The notes beneath the pieces were generated by a model. It worked only from the letters and a program-made list of their open reading frames with translations. It had not been told where the DNA came from and did no database searches. Of a stretch of 64,000 nucleotides of DNA, positions 1-9,232 are shown in pieces (position 1 is the first letter of the stretch; each line of letters opens with the position of its first letter). Both the position numbers and the translations under genes were made by a program. Origin of the DNA: Cupriavidus necator (GTDB lineage: Bacteria; Pseudomonadota; Gammaproteobacteria; Burkholderiales; Burkholderiaceae); the NCBI RefSeq assembly GCF_013141915.1, contig NZ_SROX01000001.1, forward strand, positions 682,001 through 746,000. Direction: 5' to 3'.

Positions 1-224
1 CCCGGATCGGTCACGTCGATCAACGGGCAGGCCTTGCGGTTGAGCGCGCAGAACTGCAGGAAGTCATAGGCCCAGTCGCGCGTCAGGATCACGATATTGG
101 CCTGCACATGGCCGCGCGCCAGGCCGCTGGTGTGGCCGTGGTAGCGGTCCGCGCGGATCAGCTGGCGCAAGGCGGCGGGGTCTTCGGGCAGGAGCGAGGC
201 GGCGTGCTGGAGCGGCTGGTTCAT
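1..224 (-). CDS. DUF1445 putative hydro-lyase (5' part only, continues past window edge)
   Basis: About 74 N-terminal residues are present, starting at the ATG at 222-224 and running off the left edge. The fragment shows the start of the DUF1445 (YcsI/D-glutamate cyclase-like putative hydro-lyase) family: an [20 protein letters not shown] stretch followed by [18 protein letters not shown]. In this family the residues HTSGLA and CPL..VT.PG are strongly conserved. Members are often found near 5-oxoprolinase (PxpA-type) genes or organic-acid transporters; those partners would lie outside this window. The LysR gene just upstream on the same strand is a plausible regulator. The family's exact substrate is not settled. 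Confidence 0.85.
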   Translation of the reverse strand, partial: MNQPLQHAASLLPEDPAALRQLIRADRYHGHTSGLARGHVQANIVILTRDWAYDFLQFCALNRKACPLIDVTDP

Positions 225-342
225 GGTCGGCAGGCAGGCGCGGGGCGGCGCGAAAATCGGGTTGACCTGCCGATTCTGGGCGCCCGCCGGCGCCGGCGTC
301 CAACAAATCTTTCGGATCGAGCGCGATAAAGGAATCCGATGA

Positions 343-1293
343 CTACGAGCCCGCGTGGGGCGCCGCGGCCGGCGGCTGCACCGGCACGGCCATGTCCTCG
401 CCCACTTCGGCGCAGAATTCCGCCACCACGCCCGTGGCCAGCCCCACGATCGACTCGTTGACCTCCAGCCCCGCACCGATGCGCCACGAAGCGACGATAT
501 CCAGCGCCGGCGGATGGTTCTCCACATCGACCACCGACAGCGTGCCGTCGGCCAGTTCCTTGCGCACCAGTGCCGGCGGCACCGCCCCGATGCCGAAGCC
601 GTCGCCGATCAGCCGCGTCATCGCCGCCACCGAGTTCACGCAGTTGATGCGCGGCGAGGCCACGCCGTTCAGGTGGAACAGGCTCAGGATGTCCTGGTGC
701 GGGCGCGAGTTCTTGACGAAGGTGATGACGCGCTCGGCGGCCAGTTCATCGAGCGAGGCATAGGGGCGGTCACAGGCCGAGCCGGTGGCGACGATCCAGC
801 GAATGGGGTAGCGCGCCAGCTCGATATTGCGCACCGTTTCCAGCCGCAGCAGGTCGGTCTGGAAAATCACGTCGAGGTAGCCTTTCTGCAGCTGGTCGCA
901 CAAATTCAGCGCGGCATCGGCGGTCAGTTCGATCTCCAGCGCGGGATACGCCTGCATGGCGCGCTTGACCACGGTGGACAGCCAGGTATGGATCACCGAG
1001 TCCATCGCGCCGATGCGCACGCGCCCCGCAATGGCGCGCGAGCGGTCCAGCGACTGCCGCATATGGTGCATGGTGTTCACCATCTTCTCGGCATATTCCA
1101 GCACGCGCTGGCCTTCCGGCGTCAGCGTGACGCCGCGCGAATCGCGCAGGAACAGCTTGACCCCCAGGTCTTCTTCCAGCACCGCGATGCGGCTGGAAAT
1201 CGAAGCCTGCGTGCTGAACAGCTTTTCCGCGGTGAGCCGGAAGCTGCGCAGGCGGGCGACCCAGACAAAGGTTTCGAGAAAGCGCAGGTTCAT
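343..1293 (-). CDS. LysR-family transcriptional regulator
   Basis: A 316-residue LysR-type regulator. The start at 1293 ([18 protein letters not shown]) places the winged helix-turn-helix at residues 1-60 as usual; in-frame extensions further upstream are poor in family similarity. The recognition part reads [20 protein letters not shown], and the rest is a periplasmic-binding-like effector domain ending near residue 310. It lies upstream of, and codirectional with, the DUF1445 gene (118-base gap), so it may control that gene or the SRPBCC gene behind it. The inducer cannot be read from the sequence. Confidence 0.9.
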   Translation of the reverse strand: MNLRFLETFVWVARLRSFRLTAEKLFSTQASISSRIAVLEEDLGVKLFLRDSRGVTLTPEGQRVLEYAEKMVNTMHHMRQSLDRSRAIAGRVRIGAMDSVIHTWLSTVVKRAMQAYPALEIELTADAALNLCDQLQKGYLDVIFQTDLLRLETVRNIELARYPIRWIVATGSACDRPYASLDELAAERVITFVKNSRPHQDILSLFHLNGVASPRINCVNSVAAMTRLIGDGFGIGAVPPALVRKELADGTLSVVDVENHPPALDIVASWRIGAGLEVNESIVGLATGVVAEFCAEVGEDMAVPVQPPAAAPHAGS

Positions 1294-1497
1294 GGGCGAT
1301 GGGTGCGGGACCGGGGCTGCGGCGGCGGCATGGTGAGCGACAGAATCTACGCGATGGCGGCACACCGAACAAGCGTTTGAAGGGTCGGCTTGATTTGGTT
1401 GTTTTTGGGATGCAGGGTTCATGCCTGCATGAGCCTGCACGGCGTTCGTGCGCTTGCCGCCGTGATGTGCGGGCGCATGCATGCCCACGTGGCCCCT

Positions 1498-2109
1498 TCA
1501 CGCCCCCAGCGGCGACGGCTGCGACGGTGTCGGCGCCTGGCGCGGCGGGATCAGCGCCGGACCGCGCGCGGCGGCTTCCTCCGCCTCTTGCTGCGCCGCT
1601 TCGGCCAGCGCCTTCATGCGCTGCAGCGCGGCCAGCATGTCTTCGCCCAGCGCGGCCGGGTACTCCGCGCGCGCGCCGTCGGGCAAGGCCGACGGGTCCA
1701 GCCACATCTGCCAGGTCACGCGCGTGGTGCCCACGCCCTGCCCGGCCGTGGCCTGCAGCCGTCCGCGGGTATGGCTGGAGAGCTTGCGGTAGCTGTACGA
1801 ATACGGCCCCTTGTCGGTCAGTACGTCGACCGCCGGCAGGCCGCCCGCCTTGTGGGCCATGCGCCGTACCGTGCCCGGACTGCCGCTGCCCAGCACCACG
1901 CGGCAGTCCTTGTAGACGGTGTCCCAGTCCGGCACCGCGCAGTAGCTGCCCGCCAGCTGCCAGACCCGGGCCGGATCGGCCTGCACCTCGACCGAGCGTT
2001 CCACCGGAATCAGTTGTGCCTGCGCCGGCGCCAGCCACGCGGCCAGCAACGCGGGCACGGCGAGCCGCAGCGTGGACAGGGGCAGGCGGGTCAGGATCGG
2101 CATCGGCAA
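1498..2109 (-). CDS. Secreted SRPBCC-fold (MxaD/polyketide cyclase-like) protein
   Basis: A 203-residue protein. Residues 1-31 look like a Sec signal peptide (basic start, hydrophobic stretch, APAQAQ cleavage region). The remainder resembles the SRPBCC/polyketide-cyclase family, with a V..DPARVWQLAGSYCAVPDWD beginning typical of MxaD-like lipid- or ligand-binding folds, and an Ala/Glu/Pro-rich tail. A second in-frame ATG six bases downstream is an equally possible start. MxaD-like proteins accompany PQQ-dependent alcohol dehydrogenases in some bacteria, but no such enzyme is in this window. Function in the periplasm is inferred, ligand unknown. Confidence 0.75.
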   Translation of the reverse strand: MPMPILTRLPLSTLRLAVPALLAAWLAPAQAQLIPVERSVEVQADPARVWQLAGSYCAVPDWDTVYKDCRVVLGSGSPGTVRRMAHKAGGLPAVDVLTDKGPYSYSYRKLSSHTRGRLQATAGQGVGTTRVTWQMWLDPSALPDGARAEYPAALGEDMLAALQRMKALAEAAQQEAEEAAARGPALIPPRQAPTPSQPSPLGA

Positions 2110-2212
2110 GGCGGCACGCGCACGGGAACAGGAATGGATGCAAGCCTAGCCGAGCGCGGCCGTGCATGCTATTACCGAAGGCTCGTAGCCGAAGCACAGC
2201 GCCGCGCGCCAG

Positions 2213-2230
2213 CCTACGTATTTCCGTAGG
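2213..2230. promoter_or_regulatory. Inverted repeat, possible operator upstream of the SRPBCC gene
   Basis: CCTACG and CGTAGG are perfect inverted arms separated by TATTTC, about 105 bases upstream of the SRPBCC start. The size and symmetry suit a dimeric response-regulator or LuxR/FixJ-type site. The identity of the binding protein is unknown. Confidence 0.4.
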
Positions 2231-2635
2231 GCCAGCGCCAACCCGCCCGCGCTGGCGCGCCGTATGCTTATGCCCGCGCGGCTCCGGCATGGTGGCAGAG
2301 CCCGGGCAAGCGCAGGCCGCGGGATCGGGGAAAACCCGCGGGCCGTGGCCTTCGCGCCACGGGCCGGAACCCGCGCCAGGCCCGAATTCACGGGCATTCA
2401 GCACAGGAATCAATTTTTCTTATCGGCCGCCGCCCGAAAAACTAGTTGGACGCGAGCCGCCGTGCCTTTCAAGAATGCAGTCAGCGCAGGCACTGCAGGA
2501 CGCGCTGCAACCGCACACCGCCGCGCCACCGATGCGCGGCCGCGGCAAGCCGCCATGGCATGCCGCCACAACAAGGCAAGCGCGCCGCGCACCGCGGCTT
2601 GCCGGCCGAGCCAGACATACCACGACGAGGAATGC
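2231..2635. other. Noncoding stretch upstream of the MFS gene
   Basis: No convincing gene. The MFS reading frame stays open leftward to 2264, but the extra residues are Arg/Ala/Pro-rich low-complexity sequence without family similarity, so I treat this as leader and promoter DNA. A short AT-rich patch at 2411-2420 is the most promoter-like spot. Confidence 0.5.
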
Positions 2636-3952
2636 ATGGAAACGCAGATCGGCAGTATCCAGAGCCCCCAGCCACCATCGAGCCCCGCCAGCGCCGAGAC
2701 CGCCCCGTCGCGTGGCTTTTTCTCCTGGTACCGCGACATCACCGCCAATGAGCGGCGCACCTTCTGGAGCTGCAAGGTCGGCTATGCGCTCGACGCCATG
2801 GACACGCAGTTCCTGAGCTTCGTGATTCCCACGCTGATCGCCACCTGGGGCATCAGCCGTGCCGACGCGGGCTTTATCGGCACCGCCACGCTGCTGACCT
2901 CGGCCGCGGGCGGCTGGGTCGCCGGCATCCTGTCCGACCGCATCGGCCGGGTGCGCACGCTGCAATTGACCATCCTGTGGTTTGCCTTCTTCACCTTCCT
3001 GTGCGGGCTGGCGCAGACCTATGAGCAGCTGCTGGTGGCGCGCGCGCTGATGGGCTTCGGCTTCGGCGGCGAATGGACCGCCGGCGCGGTGCTGATCGGC
3101 GAAGCCATCCGCGCGCAGGACCGCGGCAAGGCGGTGGGCATGGTGCAGGCCGGCTGGGCCGTGGGCTGGGGCCTGGCGGCGCTGCTCTATGCGCTGGTGT
3201 TCTCGCTGCTGCCGGCCGAAACCGCGTGGCGCGTGCTGTTCCTGATCGGGCTGCTGCCGGCGGTGTTCGTGATCGTGCTGCGCCGCATGGTCAAGGAGCC
3301 CGAGGTCTATACCGAGCACAAGGCGCGCGAGTCGCAGGCCAGCGAGAAGACCTCGTTCGCGGCGATCTTCTCGCCGCGCCTGCTCAGCATCACGCTGCGC
3401 GCGGCGCTGCTGACCACCGGCGCGCAGGGCGGCTATTACGCCATCACCACCTGGCTGCCCACCTTCCTGAAGACCGAGCGCGGCCTCACGGTGCTGGGCA
3501 CCGGCGGCTACCTGGCGATGGTGATCGTCGGCTCTTATATCGGCTATGTCACCAGCGCCTACCTGACCGACCGCATCGGCCGCAAGCGCAACTTCATCCT
3601 GTTCGCGCTGGGTTCGATGACGATCGCGCTGGCCTACACGCACATCCCGGTCAACGACACCGTGATGCTGCTGCTGGGTTTTCCGCTGGGCTTCTTCGCC
3701 TCGGGCATCTTCGCCGGCATGGGCGCGTTCCTGACCGAGCTGTTCCCGACCAGCGTGCGCGGCTCGGGCCAGGGCTTCTGCTACAACGTGGGCCGTGCCA
3801 TCGGCGCGTTCTTCCCGTTCCTGATCGGCCATGTCAGCCAGCAGATGTCGCTGGGCCACGCCATCGGCATCTTTGCCGCGGCGGCCTATGGCGTGCTGAT
3901 CCTGGCCGCGCTGACGCTGCCCGAAACGCGTGGCAAGGCGCTGGAAGCGTAG
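2636..3952 (+). CDS. MFS transporter (metabolite:H+ symporter type)
   Basis: A 438-residue major facilitator with about 12 hydrophobic segments. The start at 2636 (METQIGS) follows a CGACGAGG ribosome site at 2623-2630 and leaves a ~40-residue cytoplasmic N-terminus. The loop 2-3 signature appears as GILSDRIGRVRTL and is repeated in the second half as YLTDRIGRKRNF. FGFGGEWTAGAVLIGE and ETRGKALE at the C-terminus are typical of the sialate/aromatic-acid/proline-type symporters. It is transcribed away from the SRPBCC and LysR genes. An organic acid is the likeliest substrate, but the sequence does not identify it. Confidence 0.88.
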   Translation: METQIGSIQSPQPPSSPASAETAPSRGFFSWYRDITANERRTFWSCKVGYALDAMDTQFLSFVIPTLIATWGISRADAGFIGTATLLTSAAGGWVAGILSDRIGRVRTLQLTILWFAFFTFLCGLAQTYEQLLVARALMGFGFGGEWTAGAVLIGEAIRAQDRGKAVGMVQAGWAVGWGLAALLYALVFSLLPAETAWRVLFLIGLLPAVFVIVLRRMVKEPEVYTEHKARESQASEKTSFAAIFSPRLLSITLRAALLTTGAQGGYYAITTWLPTFLKTERGLTVLGTGGYLAMVIVGSYIGYVTSAYLTDRIGRKRNFILFALGSMTIALAYTHIPVNDTVMLLLGFPLGFFASGIFAGMGAFLTELFPTSVRGSGQGFCYNVGRAIGAFFPFLIGHVSQQMSLGHAIGIFAAAAYGVLILAALTLPETRGKALEA

Positions 3953-4345
3953 CGGTGCAAGAGCAAAAACCCTAGCTGCGGCAGGGAAAGTGGCTGTGAT
4001 ACCACTGCACCTGCCGCACCATGCGCCGCCCCGGCCAGCGCCGCGCGGCGCATGACAGCACGCATGACAACATAACAAGGGCAACGCCGCTACGGAGGCC
4101 TGCCCAATCGACTTCCGACGGGAATCGGGTCAGCAGTAAGTCGGGCACGCCAGCTCGACGGCAATGCAGCGCAGACCGCGATACGCGCTGGCGATGGCCG
4201 CCCCCTTGCAGCACGGGAGCGACGGCCACGACCGGCATGACGCGCCGCGCCCCGCAGCGCCGCCGCGCAGGCCTGCCCCATTTGCGCGCGTGGACCGGCT
4301 CACAAGGCCGTGGTCGCACGCCAAGACTCGTTGTCGGAGGCCTAC
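3953..4345. other. Intergenic region upstream of the LuxR-type regulator
   Basis: No gene seen. It contains a tandem GCATGACA repeat (about 4050-4068) near AT-richer DNA (ACAACATAACAAGG), and CTACGGAGGCCT at 4090-4101, which partly resembles the palindrome found between sctV and sctQ. It presumably holds the promoter of the downstream regulator. Confidence 0.4.
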
Positions 4346-5332
4346 ATGATCAAAGATGTGGAAGTCGTGCCGTACCGTGACGCGGGGGCGTCCGGATATG
4401 GCACCGGAGCAACCAGCGCGCGCCCCACGGCTCGTCCGGCCCCTGCGCCAGGCACCGCCCCGGCGCTGGTGGCCAACAACGGCATCAAGGTATTCGGCGA
4501 GCGCCACCTGGTACCGGTCAGGCAGCGCGTGCGCCACGGCGCCACGCCCGGCCTGGTGACCGCGCTGCAGGCCGAGCCCACCCACGAAGGCCGCAGCGCC
4601 GTGATGCAGTCCGCCATCCGCGCCATCGGCTTCGACTGGCTTGGCTACGCCACCGCCACCCAGGTCGGCGGCCAGCTCCAGCCGCGTACCTTCTTTGAAA
4701 GCTATTCTCCGCCGGGCTGGCGCGAGCGCTATTTCCGCGAGCGCTACTATGAAATCGACCCGCGCGCGCCGCAGCCCGGCACCTTCTGCCTGCCCACCGT
4801 GTGGGATGCCGACGACCTGGCACAGACGCCGCTGGGCAACGTGCCGCCGCTGCGCCGCCGCCGCTTCCTGGAAGACCTGCGCGACGCCGGCGTGCGCAGC
4901 GGCATCTTCCTCAACCTGCCGATGCCCGGCAACAACGAATTTGTGCTGATCAGCTTTATGTCGGGGATCGAAAGCCGGCGCTGGATCGGCGATTCGGTGG
5001 TGGGCCAGGCGCTGGCGATGGGGCTGGCGTTGCATGAGTTCCTGACCTGCCATGTGGAAATCCCCGCGTTTGCCGGCCGCCATCGCGAAGGCCTGTCGGA
5101 GGTGCAGCGCGATATCCTGGCTTGCCTGGCGCAGGGGCTATCGGACAAGGAGATCGCGCGGCGCATGGAGATGTCGATCTTCAATGTCGACTACCACATG
5201 CGCCGGCTGCGCAGCCACTTCGGCGTGCGCAACCGCGTGCAGCTGGCCAGCGCGGCCACGCTGCTGCGGCCACCGGGGGCACCGCTGTCGGTGGATAGGG
5301 AAAAGGATGCGGCGGGGGTGATTGCGGCTTAG
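4346..5332 (+). CDS. LuxR-type regulator with autoinducer-binding domain (LuxR solo)
   Basis: 328 residues; the ATG at 4346 follows a CGGAGG ribosome site at 4335-4340. After a ~85-residue disordered N-terminus comes an autoinducer-binding domain. It keeps the positions that contact acyl-homoserine lactone in TraR/LuxR: W125 and Y129 (PPGWRERY), D138-P139 (IDPRAP), the Trp of PTVWDADD and the Gly of RSGIF. The C-terminal LuxR helix-turn-helix (LSEVQRDILACLAQGLSDKE, then VDYHMRRL) covers about residues 250-310. No luxI synthase gene is in the window. It ends 128 bases from sctU, pointing toward it, and is a natural candidate regulator of the T3SS genes; that link is inference from position. 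Confidence 0.85.
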   Translation: MIKDVEVVPYRDAGASGYGTGATSARPTARPAPAPGTAPALVANNGIKVFGERHLVPVRQRVRHGATPGLVTALQAEPTHEGRSAVMQSAIRAIGFDWLGYATATQVGGQLQPRTFFESYSPPGWRERYFRERYYEIDPRAPQPGTFCLPTVWDADDLAQTPLGNVPPLRRRRFLEDLRDAGVRSGIFLNLPMPGNNEFVLISFMSGIESRRWIGDSVVGQALAMGLALHEFLTCHVEIPAFAGRHREGLSEVQRDILACLAQGLSDKEIARRMEMSIFNVDYHMRRLRSHFGVRNRVQLASAATLLRPPGAPLSVDREKDAAGVIAA

Positions 5333-5400
5333 CTTGATGGCGTTGGCTTGGGCGTGGCGTTGGCCTTGGCGCGACCGTCAGCGTACTCCCTCTCCCCCGG

Positions 5401-5426
5401 CCCCTCTCCCGCAGGCGGGAGAGGGG
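5401..5426. terminator. Strong hairpin between luxR-type gene and sctU (REP-like/terminator)
   Basis: CCCCTCTCCCGC and GCGGGAGAGGGG form a perfect 12-base inverted repeat with only AG between them. It lies between two convergent genes. The same kind of CTCTCCCGC/GCGGGAGAG hairpin is a common dispersed element in betaproteobacteria, so it may be a REP-like repeat serving as a bidirectional transcription end. Confidence 0.6.
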
Positions 5427-5460
5427 AGAAAGCCCGCAGCGGGGAAGCCTCCAACCGGCC

Positions 5461-6495
5461 TCACTCCCCTTTCGCCCACCGCATCAAGTCCGCCACGCGC
5501 TCGAACAGCGTGCGGTCGATATACCGGTCCAGCGGTACGTTCAGGTACAGGCGCTGCGCCAGGTCCGAATCAAAGGCCGACGGCACCAGGTAGTCGGCCG
5601 CGGCCTGGCGGATGCGCGCCGCCACCTGGCCGCTGCCCTTGGCCACCACCCGCGGCAGCGTGCCGGGGCCGTCATAGCGCAGCGCCACCGCATACTGGGT
5701 GGAATACACCACCGCGGTCGACACCCGCACCCGCTCGCTGACGCCAAAGAACGCAGCCTCGAAGAACGCGGCGCGGCGGCGTCCGGCCATGATCGGGTCG
5801 CCTTGGGTCTCCTTGTACTCGCGCCGGTACTCGTCGACGCTCATGCGCTGGCGCTTCATGAACTGGTGGCGCTCGTGCACGTAGTCAACCACGGCCATCA
5901 CCAGGTAGATCACCGCGGCCCAGCAACACATGCGCAAGATGATGTACGCAACCAGCAGCAGGATTTCCGCGGGGCGGGCATAGCCGGTGCGCACGCCGTC
6001 CTCGATCGCGCCCAGCGCCAGCACGTAGACCAGCCCGGCCAGCAGCAGGATCTTGACCAGGATCTTGACCAGGTTCACCAGGTTGCGCACGGCGAACATG
6101 CGCTTCAGGCCCTCGGCCGGGTTCAGCCGCGCCAGGTCCGGCTTGATCTGCTCGAACGCCACCAGCGGCCCTACCTGCAAAAACGCGCCGACGATGCCGC
6201 ACACCAAAGCCAGCCCGACCATCGGCAGCACGCCCATCAGCAGGAAACGCGCCGCGGCCTCGCCCAGCACCAGCATCTGCTGGTCCGCCAGGTGTTGCGG
6301 CACGCTGCCCATGGCGCTGTGCCACAGCGCCTGGAACAGCCGCACGAAATAGCGCCCCAGCAGCCACAGCCCCGCCAGCACGCCGAGAAACACCACGGCC
6401 GAGGTGACGTCGCTGCTGCGCGGCACCTCGCCGCGCTTGCGCGCCTCATCCAGCTTGCGCCGGGTTGCCTCGAGGTTCTTTTCGCTGTCGCTCAT
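5461..6495 (-). CDS. sctU: T3SS export apparatus switch protein SctU, without the NPTH motif
   Basis: 344 residues of the SctU/FlhB family: N-terminal EKNLEATRRKLDEARKRGEV, four membrane helices between about residues 30 and 210, then a cytoplasmic domain with the family-typical VDEYRREYKE and EGDP-like region (QGDPIMAGRRR). SctU normally cuts itself at Asn-Pro in an NPTH motif just before YAVALRY, which switches substrate specificity from needle parts to translocators. Here that site (residues 264-267) reads YSTQ, followed by the intact YAVALRYD. The reading is clear on the DNA (5695-5706), so the catalytic Asn and the following Pro are absent. It is the last gene of the leftward T3SS operon, 18 bases after sctT. 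Confidence 0.95.
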   Translation of the reverse strand: MSDSEKNLEATRRKLDEARKRGEVPRSSDVTSAVVFLGVLAGLWLLGRYFVRLFQALWHSAMGSVPQHLADQQMLVLGEAAARFLLMGVLPMVGLALVCGIVGAFLQVGPLVAFEQIKPDLARLNPAEGLKRMFAVRNLVNLVKILVKILLLAGLVYVLALGAIEDGVRTGYARPAEILLLVAYIILRMCCWAAVIYLVMAVVDYVHERHQFMKRQRMSVDEYRREYKETQGDPIMAGRRRAAFFEAAFFGVSERVRVSTAVVYSTQYAVALRYDGPGTLPRVVAKGSGQVAARIRQAAADYLVPSAFDSDLAQRLYLNVPLDRYIDRTLFERVADLMRWAKGE

Positions 6496-6513
6496 GGCTG
6501 CCGCTGGTTGCCG

Positions 6514-7320
6514 CTACGGTGCCGCGCCCCGGCGCAGCATCTCGATCAGGATATTGTCCGGGCGCAGGAAGCCCTGCAGCGTATCCACCATCACTGCCAG
6601 CATCAGCACCAGCATCAGGAACGCCACCGAGATCTTGACCGGCTGCGCGAACTGGAACACGTCGAACTGCGGCACGAAACGCGCGATCAGCGCGAAGCCG
6701 AGCTCGACGATCACCAGCAGCAGCAGGATCGGCGCGGCCAGCTTGACCACCCACGAGAACAGCGTGCCGGCGTAGAGGTTGGCAAAGCCCATCGACGCCA
6801 GCGACATCTCGGGCCCGAACGACATCACCGGCCAGAACGCGAACGACTCCACGATCACGCCGGTCATGGCAATAAACCCGCCCAGCGCCGCGAACAGCGC
6901 GATGCCGAAGTGCGACAGCAGGTTCTCCATCGGCCCGTCCTCCTGCTGCGTGACCGGGTCGAAGAAGGTGGCATTGCCCGAGCCGGTCTGGAAGTCGATC
7001 AGCTCGCCGATCATCTGCAGCGCGACGAAGAACAGGCCGAACGCCGTGCCCAGCAGCAACCCGATGAAGGCCTCCTTGAAGATCAGCACCAGCCACAGGC
7101 CACCGGCGACGGCGTCGAGGTCAATGCGCGCGCCCGGCGACACGAACAGCGCGATCGCCAGCACGATGCCGTTGCGCGCCACCCCGGGGATCGCCTGCTG
7201 CGACAGGAACGGCAACACCGTAAAGGCGGTCAGCAGGCGCGGCATCACCATCACGATCGGCATGATGACCTCGCGTCCCCAATGGAACAGCAAGGCGGGA
7301 TCGAGCAGCTCGCCCTGCAT
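6514..7320 (-). CDS. sctT: T3SS export apparatus protein SctT
   Basis: 268 residues of the SctT/FliR/SpaR family, an inner-membrane protein of the export gate with six or more hydrophobic segments. The start at 7320 (MQGELLDPALLFHWG) is one base from the sctO stop, consistent with coupled translation; the longer in-frame reading upstream is out-of-frame sctO sequence. PRLLTAFTVLPFLSQQ near residue 27 and the FQTGSGNATFFDPVTQQEDGP loop region are characteristic. It packs with SctR, SctS and SctU to form the secretion gate. Confidence 0.95.
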   Translation of the reverse strand: MQGELLDPALLFHWGREVIMPIVMVMPRLLTAFTVLPFLSQQAIPGVARNGIVLAIALFVSPGARIDLDAVAGGLWLVLIFKEAFIGLLLGTAFGLFFVALQMIGELIDFQTGSGNATFFDPVTQQEDGPMENLLSHFGIALFAALGGFIAMTGVIVESFAFWPVMSFGPEMSLASMGFANLYAGTLFSWVVKLAAPILLLLVIVELGFALIARFVPQFDVFQFAQPVKISVAFLMLVLMLAVMVDTLQGFLRPDNILIEMLRRGAAP

Positions 7321-7321
7321 G

Positions 7322-7822
7322 TCAGGCGTGCCGTGCGGCGTGCCAGGCGCGCGCCGCGGCTTCGTCGATGGCCTCGTCGTCGCGGCGCCCGGCCTCGGCG
7401 CGCAGCGCGCGGTGTTCGCGCCGGGCCAGTTCGCGCGCGCCGTCCAGCCGCGCCTGCGCGCGCAGCAGCGCACGGCGCGCCTCGTCGAAGGCGGCACGCC
7501 GTTGCGCCACGTCGTCGAGCACCTCGGCCAGACGGGCATTGGCCCGGGCGATACGGGCATCGAAGGCGCCCTGCCAGCCCTGCGCGTCAAGCAGCCCCGA
7601 CACCGACACCCCGCCCCGCGCCGCGCCCTGCCGCAAGCGTTCGATGAAGGCCGCGCGCTCGGCCAGCGCGGCGTGCACCGCCTGCTGCGCGGCTTCAGCC
7701 TGCCGCAGCCCCGCCATCACCTGCGCGCGGCGCTGCTGCAGCGCGCGCATCGCGTCTTCGTGGCGGCGCTGGCGCACCGTCTCCAGCTGGCCCAGGCGCG
7801 GGTCGGCGTTGCCAGGCATCAT
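7322..7822 (-). CDS. sctO: T3SS stalk protein SctO (YscO/HrpD-like)
   Basis: 166 residues, almost entirely charged heptad-type helix rich in Arg, Ala, Glu and Gln, as expected for the antiparallel coiled-coil stalk that links the ATPase SctN to the export gate SctV. Sequence conservation in this family is low, so the assignment rests on size, coiled-coil character and its place between sctN and sctT. It overlaps the sctN stop by four bases. Either of the two N-terminal Met codons could be the start. Confidence 0.82.
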   Translation of the reverse strand: MMPGNADPRLGQLETVRQRRHEDAMRALQQRRAQVMAGLRQAEAAQQAVHAALAERAAFIERLRQGAARGGVSVSGLLDAQGWQGAFDARIARANARLAEVLDDVAQRRAAFDEARRALLRAQARLDGARELARREHRALRAEAGRRDDEAIDEAAARAWHAARHA

Positions 7823-9201
7823 CGCGCTTCTCCTGCAAGCGGTGCGGGCTCGGGCACGCGGACCGCCTGTGCCAACTTGTCCACCGCGCCGGCAAAGGTA
7901 TCGAGCCGCGCCGCCGGTTGCGCCAGGTAGGCGCGGATGTTGTGGATCGCGGCCACGGCGGCGTCGGCAACGGGGTCGGCGCCGGGCCGGTATTCGCCAA
8001 TCTGCAGCAGCAGCTCCATCTCCTGGTGCTTCGCCAGCAACTGGCGCAGCCGCGCCGCGGCGCGCGCGTGCGCGCCGGCCGCCACCTGCGGCATCACGCG
8101 GCTGACCGATTGCAGCACGTCCACCGGCGGATATTGGCCGGCGCTGGCCAGCTTGCGCGACAGCACGATATGGCCATCGAGGATCGAGCGCACCTCTTCG
8201 GCGATGGGATCGCTATCGTCCTCGCCTTCGGTCAGCACGGTATACGCCGCGGTGATCGAACCCTGCACGCCGGTGCCGGCACGTTCCAGCAACTGCGGCA
8301 GCATCGAGAACACCGACGGCGGATAGCTGCGCCGGGTCGGCGGTTCGCCGCTGGCCAGGCCGATCTCGCGCTGCGCGCGCGCCAGCCGCGTCAGCGAATC
8401 GACCAGCAGCAGCACGCGCTTGCCCTGGTCGCGGAAATACTCGGCAATGGCGGTGGCGGTATAGGCGCAGCGCACGCGCTCCATCGGCGAGCGGTCCGAG
8501 GTCGACACCACCAGCACCGTGCGCGCCATGCCCTCGGGGCCGAGGTTGTATTCGATGAACTCGCGCACCTCGCGGCCGCGCTCGCCCACCAGCGCCACCA
8601 CGTTGACATCGCTGGACGCGCCCCGCGCCAGCATCCCCAGCAAGGTGGACTTGCCCACGCCCGGCGGCGCGAAGATGCCCACGCGCTGGCCCTCGCCCAG
8701 CGTCAGCAGCCCGTCGATGGCGCGCACGCCCGTGGCCAGCGGCTCGCGGATCAGCCGGCGCGTGAGCGGATCGGGCGGCTCGTTGTCCACCGGCACCCGC
8801 GCCACGCCGTCGAGCGCGCCCTTGCCGTCGATGGGCTCGCCCAGCGCGTCGAGCACGCGGCCCAGCAGCGCGGCACCGGCGGGGCACTGGTGGCCATGCG
8901 CGGACGGAATGACCTCGGTCAGCGCCGACACGCCGGTGGTGCGCCCCAGCGGCGTGAGCAGCGCGGTCTGCTGCACGAAGCCGACCACCTCGGCCAGCAG
9001 CGGCGGCTCGCCGGGCGTGACCAGCTGGCACAGCTCGCCCACATGGGCCTGGATGCCGGTGGCGTTGATCAGCATGCCGACGGCCTTGCTGACGCGCCCG
9101 CGCATGGCCACCGGCGTGAAATGCTCGAACGCGCGTTCCAGGTCGGCGGCGGCGTGCTGCAGCGCGGCTTCGATATCGGTGGCAGGGAGTTCAGTGGACA
9201 T
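7819..9201 (-). CDS. sctN: T3SS ATPase SctN
   Basis: 460 residues of the flagellar/type III F1-like ATPase family. It has an N-terminal beta-barrel domain, a Walker A motif in [13 protein letters not shown] (about residue 180), [14 protein letters not shown] after it, and a Walker B region [38 protein letters not shown] and a C-terminal helical domain follow. The hexamer unfolds and releases chaperone-bound substrates at the export gate and works with SctL and SctO, whose genes flank it. Length and motifs are normal. Confidence 0.97.
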   Translation of the reverse strand: MSTELPATDIEAALQHAAADLERAFEHFTPVAMRGRVSKAVGMLINATGIQAHVGELCQLVTPGEPPLLAEVVGFVQQTALLTPLGRTTGVSALTEVIPSAHGHQCPAGAALLGRVLDALGEPIDGKGALDGVARVPVDNEPPDPLTRRLIREPLATGVRAIDGLLTLGEGQRVGIFAPPGVGKSTLLGMLARGASSDVNVVALVGERGREVREFIEYNLGPEGMARTVLVVSTSDRSPMERVRCAYTATAIAEYFRDQGKRVLLLVDSLTRLARAQREIGLASGEPPTRRSYPPSVFSMLPQLLERAGTGVQGSITAAYTVLTEGEDDSDPIAEEVRSILDGHIVLSRKLASAGQYPPVDVLQSVSRVMPQVAAGAHARAAARLRQLLAKHQEMELLLQIGEYRPGADPVADAAVAAIHNIRAYLAQPAARLDTFAGAVDKLAQAVRVPEPAPLAGEAR

Positions 9202-9232
9202 GGGTATCAGCCGGCGGTATCAGCCAAAGGGA

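Noticed and set aside
2264..2635. N-terminal extension of the MFS transporter
   Set aside because: The added residues are low-complexity, and a better start with a ribosome site exists at 2636.
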